From Promethearchaeota archaeon (GTDB taxonomy: Archaea > Asgardarchaeota > Lokiarchaeia > Helarchaeales > RDOG01), in contig RDOG01000010.1 of the NCBI GenBank assembly GCA_011365055.1, positions 62,001 through 126,000 of the forward strand: a DNA stretch of 64,000 nt, read 5' to 3'. How positions within the stretch are numbered: position 1 is the stretch's first letter; every line of letters starts with the position of its first letter. A program made the translations under genes and the position numbers. The notes beneath the pieces were generated by a model, which saw nothing but the letters and a program-made list of their open reading frames with translations, made no database searches and was not told the origin of the DNA. Of the stretch, positions 19,183 to 28,548 are shown piece after piece.

Positions 19183-19515
19183 AAAATTAACTCCTTTTCT
19201 TAAATTTTTATTTATGAGTAAGAATCACCAATAAATTTTAATAAATAAAAATTATCAAACCATTTAAAATTATTGAATCTCTTAAGGGAAAACTAAATTT
19301 TCTCATAATTTAAAACTTCGACCTTATTTTTATTTTATAGTAATTTGAATAGAAGAAGATAAGTTTATTATTCTTATTTATTGAAAATAATCTAATATAT
19401 TCTAAATGAAAAATTATTTTAAATAAATTATAACGATTTTAATAAGAAAATAAGGAATGTTTAATTATTTATTAATTCTTAAAATATTATTATTCAAAAA
19501 CAAAGAGAAAAAAAT
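19183..19515. other. AT-rich gap
   Basis: About 330 bases between two genes on the minus strand. Nothing is recognised beyond A/T runs that could act as terminator and promoter. Confidence 0.5.
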
Positions 19516-20049
19516 TTAGAATTTATGTGTAACTTTTTCATTCACTATTTCTTCTGCCTCAAGTTCTCGGATTATTCCGTTGATAGCTTCAATGGCTTGA
19601 GGGATGATTTTCATATAAGGAGTTACTCCACTTCCACTGAAATTGCCTGGATTAGTAACTACTGTTGGTAAACCAGGTGCGAAGACTGCTTGTCTAGTTC
19701 TGACCAAACCATCACGGTATTGGTTTAACCATTCGATTTTTTCGGGGATGGTTTTTTTACTTTCTAATATTTTTTCTACTTGGGTTGTATCAAATCCTGG
19801 AACTCGTTTTAAATCTTTTCCACCTTTCAACCATCCAAGATTTTTTCTTTTTCTCATGCATTTGCTATGATATTGATTGAAAGAATCAACTAATGCATCT
19901 TCTAAACGTGAATTTAAAGCATCTTCCAATTCTATGTCATTTTCTTCACAAATTTCAGTAAATAACTTTAAATATTTTTTATTTAATTTTATTTTTATTA
20001 TTTCTTCTTCTTTTTCCTTATCTACTACAACTTTTTCTGAAATTACCAT
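19516..20049 (-). CDS. hypothetical soluble protein
   Basis: 177 residues. A basic/acidic N-terminal half (IIKIKLNKKYLKLFTEICEEN, then LEDALVDSFNQYHSKC) has a ribbon-helix-helix-like look. A C-terminal half follows with GLVRTRQAVFAPGLPTVV and a helical end. No family was recognised. SD GGTGAT lies about 9 nt before ATG 20049. It is divergent from the HTH-HdrA gene and shares its 365-bp control region. Confidence 0.65.
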   Translation of the reverse strand: MVISEKVVVDKEKEEEIIKIKLNKKYLKLFTEICEENDIELEDALNSRLEDALVDSFNQYHSKCMRKRKNLGWLKGGKDLKRVPGFDTTQVEKILESKKTIPEKIEWLNQYRDGLVRTRQAVFAPGLPTVVTNPGNFSGSGVTPYMKIIPQAIEAINGIIRELEAEEIVNEKVTHKF

Positions 20050-20414
20050 TTTTTTTCATCACCTTTATTTTTATTTCCATATTTTTTATCCTGATCTTAT
20101 ATACACATTAAAAAAATAAAAAAATCTTGAAAAGGTAGCGTGTCAATAAAATTATTACTTTTGTTGTCAAAAGTAGATCCAAGACAATTAGTGATCTATT
20201 GTTTTTCGACAATTTCATTAGTCATATTTTGACAAATGTAGAAGTCATAGTTTTTATATTAACAAATATTGTTATTAGATCTTGAATGACAAAAAAATTT
20301 ATCAAGAATTTAAAATCAATTTATAACAATTATTTTGATAGTTTTAATCTATTCATATAATCATTTAACATATAAGCATTCTAATATGAAGCATCTTGAA
20401 TTGGAGTTTAAGAT
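20050..20414. promoter_or_regulatory. divergent control region upstream of HTH-HdrA with TTGTC/GACAA repeats
   Basis: The region contains the inverted repeat ACTTTTG-TTGT-CAAAAGT (20157-20174). Related elements follow: AAGACAATTAG (about 20191), TTGTTTTTCGACAA (about 20209-20222) and TTTTGACAAATG (about 20228-20239). The repeats are seen directly. Because the downstream protein begins with a winged-helix domain, autoregulation through these elements is a reasonable inference. Confidence 0.45.
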
Positions 20415-23006
20415 ATGGATTTATTGGAGATATATAACATTTTATCTCACCCAATTAGAAAACAAATTTTACTAATTTTAGAACATGAAGGTTACATTCA
20501 ATACACTGATTTATTAGATCAATTAAAACTCGAAACTACTGGACAATTAAATTTTCATTTAAAGAAACTTGGTCCTTTAATTCGAAAAGATAAAAAATCT
20601 TATTCATTAACTGCGGAAGGGAAACGCATCATTAAAATTATGAATATAAATGACATGTTATTATCTGGTGAAGATATTGAGCTCCTTGATTTATCTGCGC
20701 AAAAAAATAATGAATTGAATCGTGTTGGTGTGATAATATGTAATTGTAATACTGAAATTTCGAGCACCATTGATATTCAAGCGCTTGAAAATTACATTCA
20801 AAGAATCAGAAACGTGGTTTCAGTCAAAATTTTAGATAACTTTTGTCAACAAAAATATTTAAAAAACATTGAAGATTGGGTTAAAGAAAATTTTATCAGT
20901 AAGATCGTTATTGGAGCATGTTCACCAAGATCTCATCAACATGTTTTTGAACGCATTTTTGATGGTATTATTGACAAGCAAAACATAGAATATGCTAACA
21001 TTCGTGAGCAATGTGCATGGGTTCATTCCAAAAGAAAATTACGAGCACTCAAAAAAGCACAATTATTAATTGAAGCTGCTGTAGAAAGAGTCATTTTGCA
21101 ACAAAAAATTAGCCAAAAAAAAGTAGAAATTGTCAAAAAAGTTGCTATTTTAGGTGGCGGGATTGCAGGGATGACTCTCTCCTTAAATTTGTCAAGAGCT
21201 GGAATAAAAGTATATTTAATAGAAAAATCTCCAACCCTTGGTGGAAAAGTGGCTCGTTGGGATAGAATTTATGGTATGGGGGATTGTTCTATCTGTTTTT
21301 TATCGGAACTAATTGCTGAAGTTGTCAAAGAAGAAAACATAGAAATTTTTACCAATACTGAAATTGAAAAAGTTACGGGTGAAGTTGGAAATTTTAAAAT
21401 TGATTTAATTAAAAAACCTCGTTATGTGGATGTGAATCGTTGTACAGGGTGCAAACAGTGTGAAAAGATCTGTCCTCACGTTAAAAATGATGAATACGAA
21501 TTTGGGTTAAAAAAAAGAACATTGATTCATATTCCATTTGTTCATTCTTATCCATATGCTGCCGTAATTGACGAAGAAGATGCTAAGACTGTTTGTAAAG
21601 GATGTTTTATGTGTGAAGCGACTTGTATTAACAAGGCAATTGACTTGGATCAGAAAGAAGAACGACTTCAAATTAATGTCGGCGTTAAGGTCATTGCAAT
21701 TGGTGCTGATCTTAATGATGATCTAAGTGAATATGGGTATGAACCAAATAAAGATATTATAACTTCTGCTGAATTTGAACGAATTTTATCAAGCGATGGT
21801 CCAACTGGTGGAAACATCGTGAAACTAAGTGATGGTACAGTGCCGCGCTCCATTTCGATCCTTCAATGTATTAAACCTGATGAAACCATGCCAGATTTTT
21901 ACAATACGCTTGTTATGAAGTATAAATCGAGTATTAAGCTCCGAGTTCCAAGTTGTAAAGTTAACATCTTTTATCCTATACATAGATTAGACGAAAATAA
22001 ACCATTATTGAATCCAATGGATGATAAAAATCATTATATTCTCGGCTCAATTAAAGTAATTAAAGATGATAAAAAGAAATATGTCCTAGCTGATGGTTTA
22101 AGATACGAATCTGACATCATCGTGTTAAACACTAATTTCGTTCCCAACAAGGATTTAATAGATCTAAGACAATCTCTTGATTTTACGTTGAATCCAAATG
22201 GTTTTATGTCCGAAGATACCTTAGCTTCGGGGATCTTTGGATTAGGTACCATTATGGGACCACTGGATTATCACACGACTGTCTCGCAGGCTAATCAAAT
22301 TACTGTTCAAATTATATCAATGCTTTCCAAGGAATATCTAGTTACAGAGGCTACTGGTGTTGAAATTGACGAATTAAAGTGCGGTTTTTGTGGTCTTTGC
22401 ACGATTTCATGTCCATTTGCTGCCATAACCATAGAAAATGATAAAATCTCTTTAGATAGATTTAAGTGTAAAGGATGCGGTACGTGCGTGAGTGTTTGTC
22501 CTACGAATGCCATTCAGATGAACATCGATACGACTGATAAAATATCTAAGACGATTGAAATATTATCAAAATCAAAATCAGAGATAAAGATCATTGCGTT
22601 TTGTTGCCAATCATGTGGATATGCAGCTGCAGATGACGCTGGATTGAAAAAAATTACGTACGATCCAAATATTTTCATAGTGCGAGTTCCATGCACAGGT
22701 CGTATTGATGCAAATTTCCTGATCAAATCTTTTGAAATGGGATTTGATGGTGTAATGGTAATTGGATGCAAAAAAGATGCTTGCAAATATATAGATGGCG
22801 TTGAGAAAGCCCGCAAAAAAATAGAACTAGTCAAGGAAATATTAGGTGAAGATGTAGAACATAAGTTAATGTTTGAAACCTTAAATGTGGTTGAAGGTCA
22901 AAATTTTGCTGATTTAGTCAACAAATTTAAGTTAAATCTCTATAAAATAACTAAAGGAATTAATACAAAGAAAAAGTTAGAGGGGGAATTGATAACTGAA
23001 GCCTAA
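20415..23006 (+). CDS. winged-helix - HdrA - MvhD fusion, heterodisulfide-reductase-type flavoprotein
   Basis: 863 residues. Residues 1-78 are an ArsR-like winged helix (IYNILSHPIRKQILLILEHEG, then TTGQLNFHLKKLGPLI, then YSLTAEGKRIIK). Residues about 100-235 are the HdrA N-terminal domain (VGVIICNCNTEISSTIDI, ACSPRSHQHVFE, NIREQCAWVH). An FAD Rossmann motif GGGIAGMTL starts at about 247. Two 4Fe-4S motifs follow (CTGCKQCEKIC at 343 and CKGCFMCEATC at 394), then the second half of the flavin domain, and a 2x4Fe-4S ferredoxin from 656. From about 725 comes an MvhD/FlpD-like domain (FCCQSCGYAAADDAG, RVPCTGRID, VIGCKKDACKY). HdrA bifurcates electrons; MvhD links it to the hydrogenase whose subunits follow. 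The fused DNA-binding domain is unusual. Confidence 0.92.
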   Translation: MDLLEIYNILSHPIRKQILLILEHEGYIQYTDLLDQLKLETTGQLNFHLKKLGPLIRKDKKSYSLTAEGKRIIKIMNINDMLLSGEDIELLDLSAQKNNELNRVGVIICNCNTEISSTIDIQALENYIQRIRNVVSVKILDNFCQQKYLKNIEDWVKENFISKIVIGACSPRSHQHVFERIFDGIIDKQNIEYANIREQCAWVHSKRKLRALKKAQLLIEAAVERVILQQKISQKKVEIVKKVAILGGGIAGMTLSLNLSRAGIKVYLIEKSPTLGGKVARWDRIYGMGDCSICFLSELIAEVVKEENIEIFTNTEIEKVTGEVGNFKIDLIKKPRYVDVNRCTGCKQCEKICPHVKNDEYEFGLKKRTLIHIPFVHSYPYAAVIDEEDAKTVCKGCFMCEATCINKAIDLDQKEERLQINVGVKVIAIGADLNDDLSEYGYEPNKDIITSAEFERILSSDGPTGGNIVKLSDGTVPRSISILQCIKPDETMPDFYNTLVMKYKSSIKLRVPSCKVNIFYPIHRLDENKPLLNPMDDKNHYILGSIKVIKDDKKKYVLADGLRYESDIIVLNTNFVPNKDLIDLRQSLDFTLNPNGFMSEDTLASGIFGLGTIMGPLDYHTTVSQANQITVQIISMLSKEYLVTEATGVEIDELKCGFCGLCTISCPFAAITIENDKISLDRFKCKGCGTCVSVCPTNAIQMNIDTTDKISKTIEILSKSKSEIKIIAFCCQSCGYAAADDAGLKKITYDPNIFIVRVPCTGRIDANFLIKSFEMGFDGVMVIGCKKDACKYIDGVEKARKKIELVKEILGEDVEHKLMFETLNVVEGQNFADLVNKFKLNLYKITKGINTKKKLEGELITEA

Positions 23007-23766
23007 AATAACAATCATTACATTATCTTCTTGTAGTGGTTGTATTGGTTTGATGTTTACGTTAGATATGTTCAAGCAATTCATGCAAATGGCTGATATA
23101 ACGTTTTTTCCATTTCTTAGTGATACTGAAGAAATTGAAGATGCTGATATTGCAATTATTGAAGGATCCGTGTTAGAAGAAGATGAAGATCATCAAGTCA
23201 AAACCTTAAAAGAAATAAGAAAAAGATCTAAACGAGTGTATGCATTAGGAACATGTGCAGTTTTTGGTGGGATAGTAAATTTAAATAAAGATAAACAAGG
23301 AATCCCGGTTTCTAAATATATTGAAATCGATGGATCAATTCCTGGTTGTCCTCCTCCACCTAAGCTATTGGGAAATGCATTAATGAACATTTTAGAAAAT
23401 AAAGAAATTGTACTATCGAAAAAAAACTTGTGTAATAAATGTCCATTACGTTCCAGTCTTGATTATAACTTCCAGAATGAGATCAATACATTAATTCCAA
23501 TAAAGGATATGACAAAATCAGATACTCCAACTTGCTTTTTAAAAGATGGAATCTTGTGTTTGGGACCAATAACTAGAGAAGGATGCGAAAGTCAGTGCAT
23601 TAAACAAGGAGTTCCTTGTGAGGGATGTCTCGGTCCTATTAAAGCAGATTTTACATCCAATATTATTAACTTCTTAAGTTTGATTAATTTTTCAAAGGAT
23701 TTACAGGATTATACTGGTATATTCTTTAGATTTTCAAGACCCAAAATAAGGAGGATTACCAAATGA
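22996..23766 (+). CDS. mvhG: [NiFe]-hydrogenase small subunit, MvhG-like
   Basis: About 256 residues carrying the Fe-S clusters that pass electrons from the NiFe site towards HdrA/MvhD. The first usual start codon is TTG 23050, but that omits the essential proximal-cluster motif CSGC, which lies upstream in frame (LSSCSGCIGLMF). Starting at CTG 22996 restores it as Cys13/Cys16. That codon directly follows an in-frame TAA and has a GGGGG SD 9 nt upstream, overlapping the hdrA end. Further ligands are LGTCAVFGG, PGCPPPPK and a Cys-rich C-terminal part (CNKCPL, CLGPITREGCESQC, CEGCLGP). It overlaps mvhA by 4 nt. Confidence 0.88.
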   Translation: MKPKITIITLSSCSGCIGLMFTLDMFKQFMQMADITFFPFLSDTEEIEDADIAIIEGSVLEEDEDHQVKTLKEIRKRSKRVYALGTCAVFGGIVNLNKDKQGIPVSKYIEIDGSIPGCPPPPKLLGNALMNILENKEIVLSKKNLCNKCPLRSSLDYNFQNEINTLIPIKDMTKSDTPTCFLKDGILCLGPITREGCESQCIKQGVPCEGCLGPIKADFTSNIINFLSLINFSKDLQDYTGIFFRFSRPKIRRITK

Positions 23767-25070
23767 AAAAAACAATTAATCTTTGTACACGAGTCGAGGG
23801 TCATGGAGAGTTGCATTTTCTTATGAAGAAAGAAGAATTGCAAAATGTAAATTTTGAAGTAACAGGAATACGAGGATTTGAAAATATTTTATTAAATAAA
23901 AAATTAGAAGATGTACCTAGGATTTCCGGAAGAATTTGTGGACTATGTCACGTTTCGCAATCTGTAGCTAGTTTAAAAGCTATAGAAGACATATATGAAA
24001 TAGAAGTTTCAGATCAAGTTAAAAATTTGCGCCGACTTATGATGATCGGCGATCATATTAAATCACACATTACGCATTTTTTCTTCCAGATTTTTCCAGA
24101 TCTATTTTTTATAGTAAAAGGTCGCAAGGCTCCATTAAATCCCAATGAGTTAATCAAATTCAACCCTGAATTGACAGAATACATTTTTGATTTATTAAAG
24201 AATGCTGTTTCGATTATTAATATGTTGGGTGGTCGCTCTGTTCATCCTATTTCACTTGCTATTGGTGGCTCTTATTATACTCCTCAGAAAAAAGAACTTG
24301 ATTTTGTGAGACGAACGTATCAAAAATCATTTAACGATATAGAATTCGTGATAAATCTTTTTTTAGAATTATTTCTAAAAAATTCTCCTGCAGAACACTT
24401 TGCTTTAGGAAAAGCAAATTTTATGAGCATGGAAAATAAAGGAGAATTTGATATTTATGAAGGAAATTTAAAGATAATGGAAGAAGATGGCATGATTCAT
24501 GACATACCACTGGATAAAACTAATGAAATGTTGATTCGGCATGAAGCTCCTGGTATTTATCTTGATTATCATGGTGAAAAAAATTTATTAGCAGGACAAC
24601 TCGCTAGATATAATATCATTTCAGAAAGCTTTAAAGCTAATGAGATAAAGGAATTTTTAGGTGATTTTACAAAAACTTGGAAATCAAGCGTTATTTTTTC
24701 TGATTTTCTACAAATATTGGAGTTATATATGCTTATAAGCCAAGCTTTAAATATTTTAGATAATGATAATTTGGCACGTAAAATGGATTATCCATTAATT
24801 CCTCCAGCTCCTAAAAAGAAAGTTGGATTTGGATTGGTCGAAGCTCCTAGGGGGACGTTGATTCATAGATTTGAAATAGATGATCGTATATTGACAAAAG
24901 ATGTAATGTTAAAAATTCCAACCGAAGTAAATATTCCATCTCTTAATGAGATATTAACAAGGAATTGTAAAAATTTCTATGAAAAGGTTCAAAATTTGGA
25001 TGCAACCAAACAGATAGGTCAAATGATCTTGAGAAGTTTCGATCCGTGCATATCATGCGCAACGCATTAA
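23763..25070 (+). CDS. mvhA: [NiFe]-hydrogenase large subunit, MvhA-like (group 3)
   Basis: 435 residues with the NiFe active site that splits or forms H2. RVEGHGEL is at residues 10-17, the L1 motif RICGLC has Cys59 and Cys62, and the L2 motif DPCISCATH is at the extreme C-terminus. The protein ends exactly at that final His, so there is no C-terminal peptide for a maturation protease to remove. The position after L1 normally filled by His is Gln (HVSQS), as in some other NiFe families. Its ATG overlaps the mvhG stop. The expected complex is HdrA-MvhD plus MvhG plus MvhA. Confidence 0.93.
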   Translation: MKKTINLCTRVEGHGELHFLMKKEELQNVNFEVTGIRGFENILLNKKLEDVPRISGRICGLCHVSQSVASLKAIEDIYEIEVSDQVKNLRRLMMIGDHIKSHITHFFFQIFPDLFFIVKGRKAPLNPNELIKFNPELTEYIFDLLKNAVSIINMLGGRSVHPISLAIGGSYYTPQKKELDFVRRTYQKSFNDIEFVINLFLELFLKNSPAEHFALGKANFMSMENKGEFDIYEGNLKIMEEDGMIHDIPLDKTNEMLIRHEAPGIYLDYHGEKNLLAGQLARYNIISESFKANEIKEFLGDFTKTWKSSVIFSDFLQILELYMLISQALNILDNDNLARKMDYPLIPPAPKKKVGFGLVEAPRGTLIHRFEIDDRILTKDVMLKIPTEVNIPSLNEILTRNCKNFYEKVQNLDATKQIGQMILRSFDPCISCATH

Positions 25071-25084
25071 GGTACGTGTTGATA

Positions 25085-26041
25085 GTGAACGAAAAAAAAA
25101 CCGAATTAAAATTAAATGATGAAGAATTAATAACTCGAATAAAACAAATCACAAAAATGAAAAATTTAGATGAAAAATATATTGAAAATCTTAAAAATAC
25201 TGGTATACATCCTTGTTATTCTGAGACTGCACACTTCAAGGTTGCAAGAATTCACCTTCCTGTTGCTCCAAAATGCAATATTCAATGCAGATATTGTAAA
25301 AGAGATCTCAATAAAATTGAAAACCGTCCCGGTGTTGCATTTGGAATTCAAACTCCTGAAGAAGCACTTCACTTCTTAAAAAAAAGCATGGAAAAAATCC
25401 CTAATCTTAAAATAATTGGAATCGCGGGTCCTGGCGAACCTTTAGCTAATCCAGAAACCTTTGAAACCTTCAGATTAATCAATGTAACATATCCTGAGCT
25501 TGGAAAATGTATTGCTACAAATGGTCTGTTATTATCAAAATATGTAGATGAACTTGTTAATTTAGATGTAATTAATGTGACGGTTACAGTAAATGCAATT
25601 GATCCGGAAGTAGCGGCAAAAATTTATCCATTCATAATGTATGAGGGAAAAAGATATGAAAATGAAGAAGCAGGCAAAATCATTGTGGAAAATCAATTAA
25701 AAGGAATTGAAATGGCTGTTAATAAAGGTTTAATGATTAGAATAAATACTGTTCTTATTCCATCTATTAATTTCAATCAAATTGAAAAAATAGCAAAGGA
25801 GACTGCGGCTCGAGGTGCAGTTTTACATAATATTATGCCATTAATACCTATTTACGAGTTTAAAGGGGAAAGACCACCAACTCGAGAAGAAATGCACGAA
25901 GCAAGAATAAAATCTCAGAATTATTTACCACAATTCAAATTATGCAAACAATGTAGGGCAGATGCTGTAGGTATACCAGGCTTTGAAAAAATAGGAACTT
26001 GCAACAGCGAAGATTGCTCTCATATTCGATTTCATGGGTGA
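25085..26041 (+). CDS. NifB-family radical SAM protein
   Basis: About 319 residues. The radical SAM Cys motif CNIQCRYCKRDL is preceded by LPVAPK and followed by NRPGVAFGIQTPEEAL, then GIAGPGEPLANPETF and TNGLLLS, as in NifB, which builds the NifB-co 8Fe-9S-C cluster. The C-terminal half has CKQCRADAVGIPG and a Cys-rich tail (CNSEDCSH). Asgard and methanogen genomes can hold NifB-like proteins without nitrogenase, and no nif structural gene is here. The frame opens at GTG 25046 inside mvhA. Starts at 25055, 25079 or 25085 are all possible; 25085 is a guess. Its place directly behind mvhA suggests a role in cofactor maturation. Confidence 0.78.
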   Translation: MNEKKTELKLNDEELITRIKQITKMKNLDEKYIENLKNTGIHPCYSETAHFKVARIHLPVAPKCNIQCRYCKRDLNKIENRPGVAFGIQTPEEALHFLKKSMEKIPNLKIIGIAGPGEPLANPETFETFRLINVTYPELGKCIATNGLLLSKYVDELVNLDVINVTVTVNAIDPEVAAKIYPFIMYEGKRYENEEAGKIIVENQLKGIEMAVNKGLMIRINTVLIPSINFNQIEKIAKETAARGAVLHNIMPLIPIYEFKGERPPTREEMHEARIKSQNYLPQFKLCKQCRADAVGIPGFEKIGTCNSEDCSHIRFHG

Positions 26042-26111
26042 ATTTAAAAAAAAAAAAAAAATAGAATTTTTAAATAGATCATTTCCTAATAGATTTTTGG
26101 AGCGGTTTTGA

Positions 26112-26831
26112 TTGTGGTCAATAGATGATTTTAAAATAGGGACAGGCCCTTCTAGCGTGCAAATAAAACAAGAAATTAAACCTGTTTATTATCTCTGTAA
26201 ACAAAAAATTGATCAATATATTGCAAAAACGCGAATGGAAGCATTTCGTTTAAAAAGAGCAAAAACTGATTCCCAATCCAATGAAAAAGAAGATAAAATT
26301 GATTTGGAAATCTCATATACTCCATGTTTCATTTTAGAAGGGACTCACGAAATCAAACATTTACGAAAAAATGTTCTTCAAATTCCATTTCAAGATGATA
26401 TAATCGCTATAAATATCGATGAGACAATTATTTATAAAAAAGATTTAAAACAATCAAAAGATAAATCCTATGAGATTAATATAACAGAATTAGTTACTCA
26501 TAAAAATTCTAATAGATTGATTCTAGATGCGCAAGCTAAGTCAATTAAAGAAAAAGATATACCCGATTATGATTTATTAGATAAAAATACGGTTGAAGAA
26601 ATTTTAGATAAACAACAAATCCAAGCAGATATTAGTGAAGATTTGTTGATTGAAAATTTTAAAACCTCTATTTTAAAACCTTCTCAAAATAATATAAAAA
26701 CACTTGAAGAAAATCTCAATATAAATTTGAAAATTATATTACGAGCCAAATTTATTGGTAAAATTAGAGTAAATGACAAATTAAAAATGATGACTATTGA
26801 TTCAGTAACTGGCGAATCAAAAATTGAATAA
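26112..26831 (+). CDS. hypothetical protein
   Basis: 239 residues, highly charged and soluble. No family was recognised. An N-terminal helical part (residues 20-60) is followed by a predicted beta-rich region (ISYTPCFILEGTHEIKHLRK, DIIAINIDETIIYKK) and a Lys/Glu-rich C-terminal half. The start is TTG 26112. It follows the NifB-like gene by 70 nt on the same strand but beyond an A-run, so operon membership is uncertain. Confidence 0.6.
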   Translation: MWSIDDFKIGTGPSSVQIKQEIKPVYYLCKQKIDQYIAKTRMEAFRLKRAKTDSQSNEKEDKIDLEISYTPCFILEGTHEIKHLRKNVLQIPFQDDIIAINIDETIIYKKDLKQSKDKSYEINITELVTHKNSNRLILDAQAKSIKEKDIPDYDLLDKNTVEEILDKQQIQADISEDLLIENFKTSILKPSQNNIKTLEENLNINLKIILRAKFIGKIRVNDKLKMMTIDSVTGESKIE

Positions 26832-26850
26832 AAAAAAGAAAATTAATTTT

Positions 26851-28536
26851 TTATTGTTTTAATTTCTGAGGGACGGGCACTTTTTTTTTAAATAGCAATC
26901 CCTTCGCAATTTCAAAAGCTCGATTATAGTTGAATGTCTTTTTACCTGTTGTTTTAGCAGCTTCTTTGAGAATCATGCTCTCAGTGGTATATTTCACCCG
27001 ACCGACCGCTAATGCACCTGTGCCATGAATTCCTGGTGAGATTTCTTTATTATCGTGCGTGGGTTTTAATCCTTCAATTCCAAAGGGTGGAACTGCATTA
27101 ATGTCCAGAACTAATTTATTCTGAGGAAGCTTTTTTAATAATTCATTCGAAACAATCTGAATTCCAGCGGCAGCTACAGCCCAGATAATATCAGCTTCCT
27201 TTAAAATAATTTCTTTCTTATCATCTGTATTTGCAAACTCTCCTTTAACAGGAGTTGCACCTTCTCCTGCTTCTTCTTGTAATTGTGCGGCCAAATTCTT
27301 CACAAATTCCTCGCTCGCTCCATCCCAAGTTTCAACTAGGGTTGTTTTACAATTTAATTTTGCTGCTATTATGGTGGCAATTCTACCTACTGGACCCGTT
27401 CCTAATACTGCTACTTTTTTATCTTTTAAATCATCAATACCCTGATTGGAAGCCATTTCCATTGTTTTTGCTACGAGTGCGGCTGCAGTTGAATGCGAAC
27501 CTCTTGGATCAATTATTACGGGGGCTTCAAATGGGGGAAATAAGGATTTTTGTACTTTTTTTGCAATTACTTCTGCTTCTTTTACGTTTGATCCTCCAAT
27601 GAAAAATGTAGTTGGTGAATTAGGTGCTCTAGAAAATATCGCATCTTGAATTAATTTAGTAACATTATCTTGAGTTACGTTTGAGTATGGAATGACTGCA
27701 TCAAAACCCGCATCATAACCCATGTTTATATCGAAAGGTGATGCATAGTTATCAGTATCAAGCATGTATAATATTTTCTCTTGAACAGGCTTCTTTTTTA
27801 CCTTTACGGGCATAATGTCAAGAATGGAAGATTCTATCGATTCTTTGAGTGATCCTCTCTCTTCAAAATTAGGAACTTTTTTAATATTGATTAGTTCTAT
27901 ATCAATACCTAGTTCTCCTGCGAGCTTTCCAATTCCTTCAAAATGTTCTTTATTACATATAAATAAGATTTTTTGATTTTTCTCTTCCAACTGTCTGGCT
28001 AATTTTAAAATTCCCATTACCATCCAAGCTTCTCGAACTTCAAGCTTGATTTGTCTTTCTGATTCTTTATATTCTTCTTCTAGATAAGAGCTCCATCCGA
28101 ATAATTCATCTATGTATTGATCTTTCGTCTTTACGTTTTTTTTCAAATAATTTTCCATTTCTTTTTTGATGTCTTTTAGCAAATTCCTTTTAGGCTCAAT
28201 AGTTGAGGCGATATAATCCAGAGCATTAGGTGAAATATCAACCATTTTATATTGAACCTCATATTTTTTGAACAATTGGGTTAATGGATTGTCATACAAG
28301 AACTCCTCAAGAGTTCTATTTCCTTTTTCTTCTACAGCAAAGTTCGGAGGCTTCTCCTGAAGAAACTGCTCAACCACTTTAAGATATGGCTTAGAAATAA
28401 ACCTTACATTCGAAAAATGATCCAAAGCGTTGCCATCTTCCGGGAAAAGCGACCATTCTACTGGAAATTCACTTTCAAGTAGTATTAATTTTAATTTCTT
28501 ATTCTTTAATGGTTCAAGTTCAAGTGTTTCTAGCAT
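26851..28536 (-). CDS. methylene-tetrahydropterin dehydrogenase (MtdA/MtdB-like) with fused N-terminal domain
   Basis: 561 residues. From about residue 255 it matches NAD(P)-dependent methylene-H4MPT/H4F dehydrogenases: YASPFDINMGYDAGFDAVIPY, then FFIGGSNVKEAEVIA, IIDPRGSHSTAAALVA, the Rossmann motif VAVLGTGPVGR, DINAVPPFGIEG and GIHGTGALAVGRVK. It would interconvert methylene- and methenyl-tetrahydropterin in C1/Wood-Ljungdahl metabolism. Residues 1-250 are an added domain, weakly TraB-like (VREAWMVMGILKLARQLEEK, then ILFICNKEHFEGIGKLA). The upstream gene encodes the same domain alone. SD GGAGG precedes ATG 28536. Confidence 0.85.
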   Translation of the reverse strand: MLETLELEPLKNKKLKLILLESEFPVEWSLFPEDGNALDHFSNVRFISKPYLKVVEQFLQEKPPNFAVEEKGNRTLEEFLYDNPLTQLFKKYEVQYKMVDISPNALDYIASTIEPKRNLLKDIKKEMENYLKKNVKTKDQYIDELFGWSSYLEEEYKESERQIKLEVREAWMVMGILKLARQLEEKNQKILFICNKEHFEGIGKLAGELGIDIELINIKKVPNFEERGSLKESIESSILDIMPVKVKKKPVQEKILYMLDTDNYASPFDINMGYDAGFDAVIPYSNVTQDNVTKLIQDAIFSRAPNSPTTFFIGGSNVKEAEVIAKKVQKSLFPPFEAPVIIDPRGSHSTAAALVAKTMEMASNQGIDDLKDKKVAVLGTGPVGRIATIIAAKLNCKTTLVETWDGASEEFVKNLAAQLQEEAGEGATPVKGEFANTDDKKEIILKEADIIWAVAAAGIQIVSNELLKKLPQNKLVLDINAVPPFGIEGLKPTHDNKEISPGIHGTGALAVGRVKYTTESMILKEAAKTTGKKTFNYNRAFEIAKGLLFKKKVPVPQKLKQ

Positions 28537-28548
28537 TATTTAACCTCC

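Noticed and set aside
23943..23975. His-to-Gln change after the L1 motif of the hydrogenase (RICGLCHVSQS) as a sign of inactivity
   Set aside because: The SQS form is found in other active or sensory NiFe families, so it is not evidence of loss of function.
27255..27649. Plus-strand Leu-rich frames opposite the MtdB-like gene
   Set aside because: Antisense shadows of a clearly assigned enzyme, without SD.
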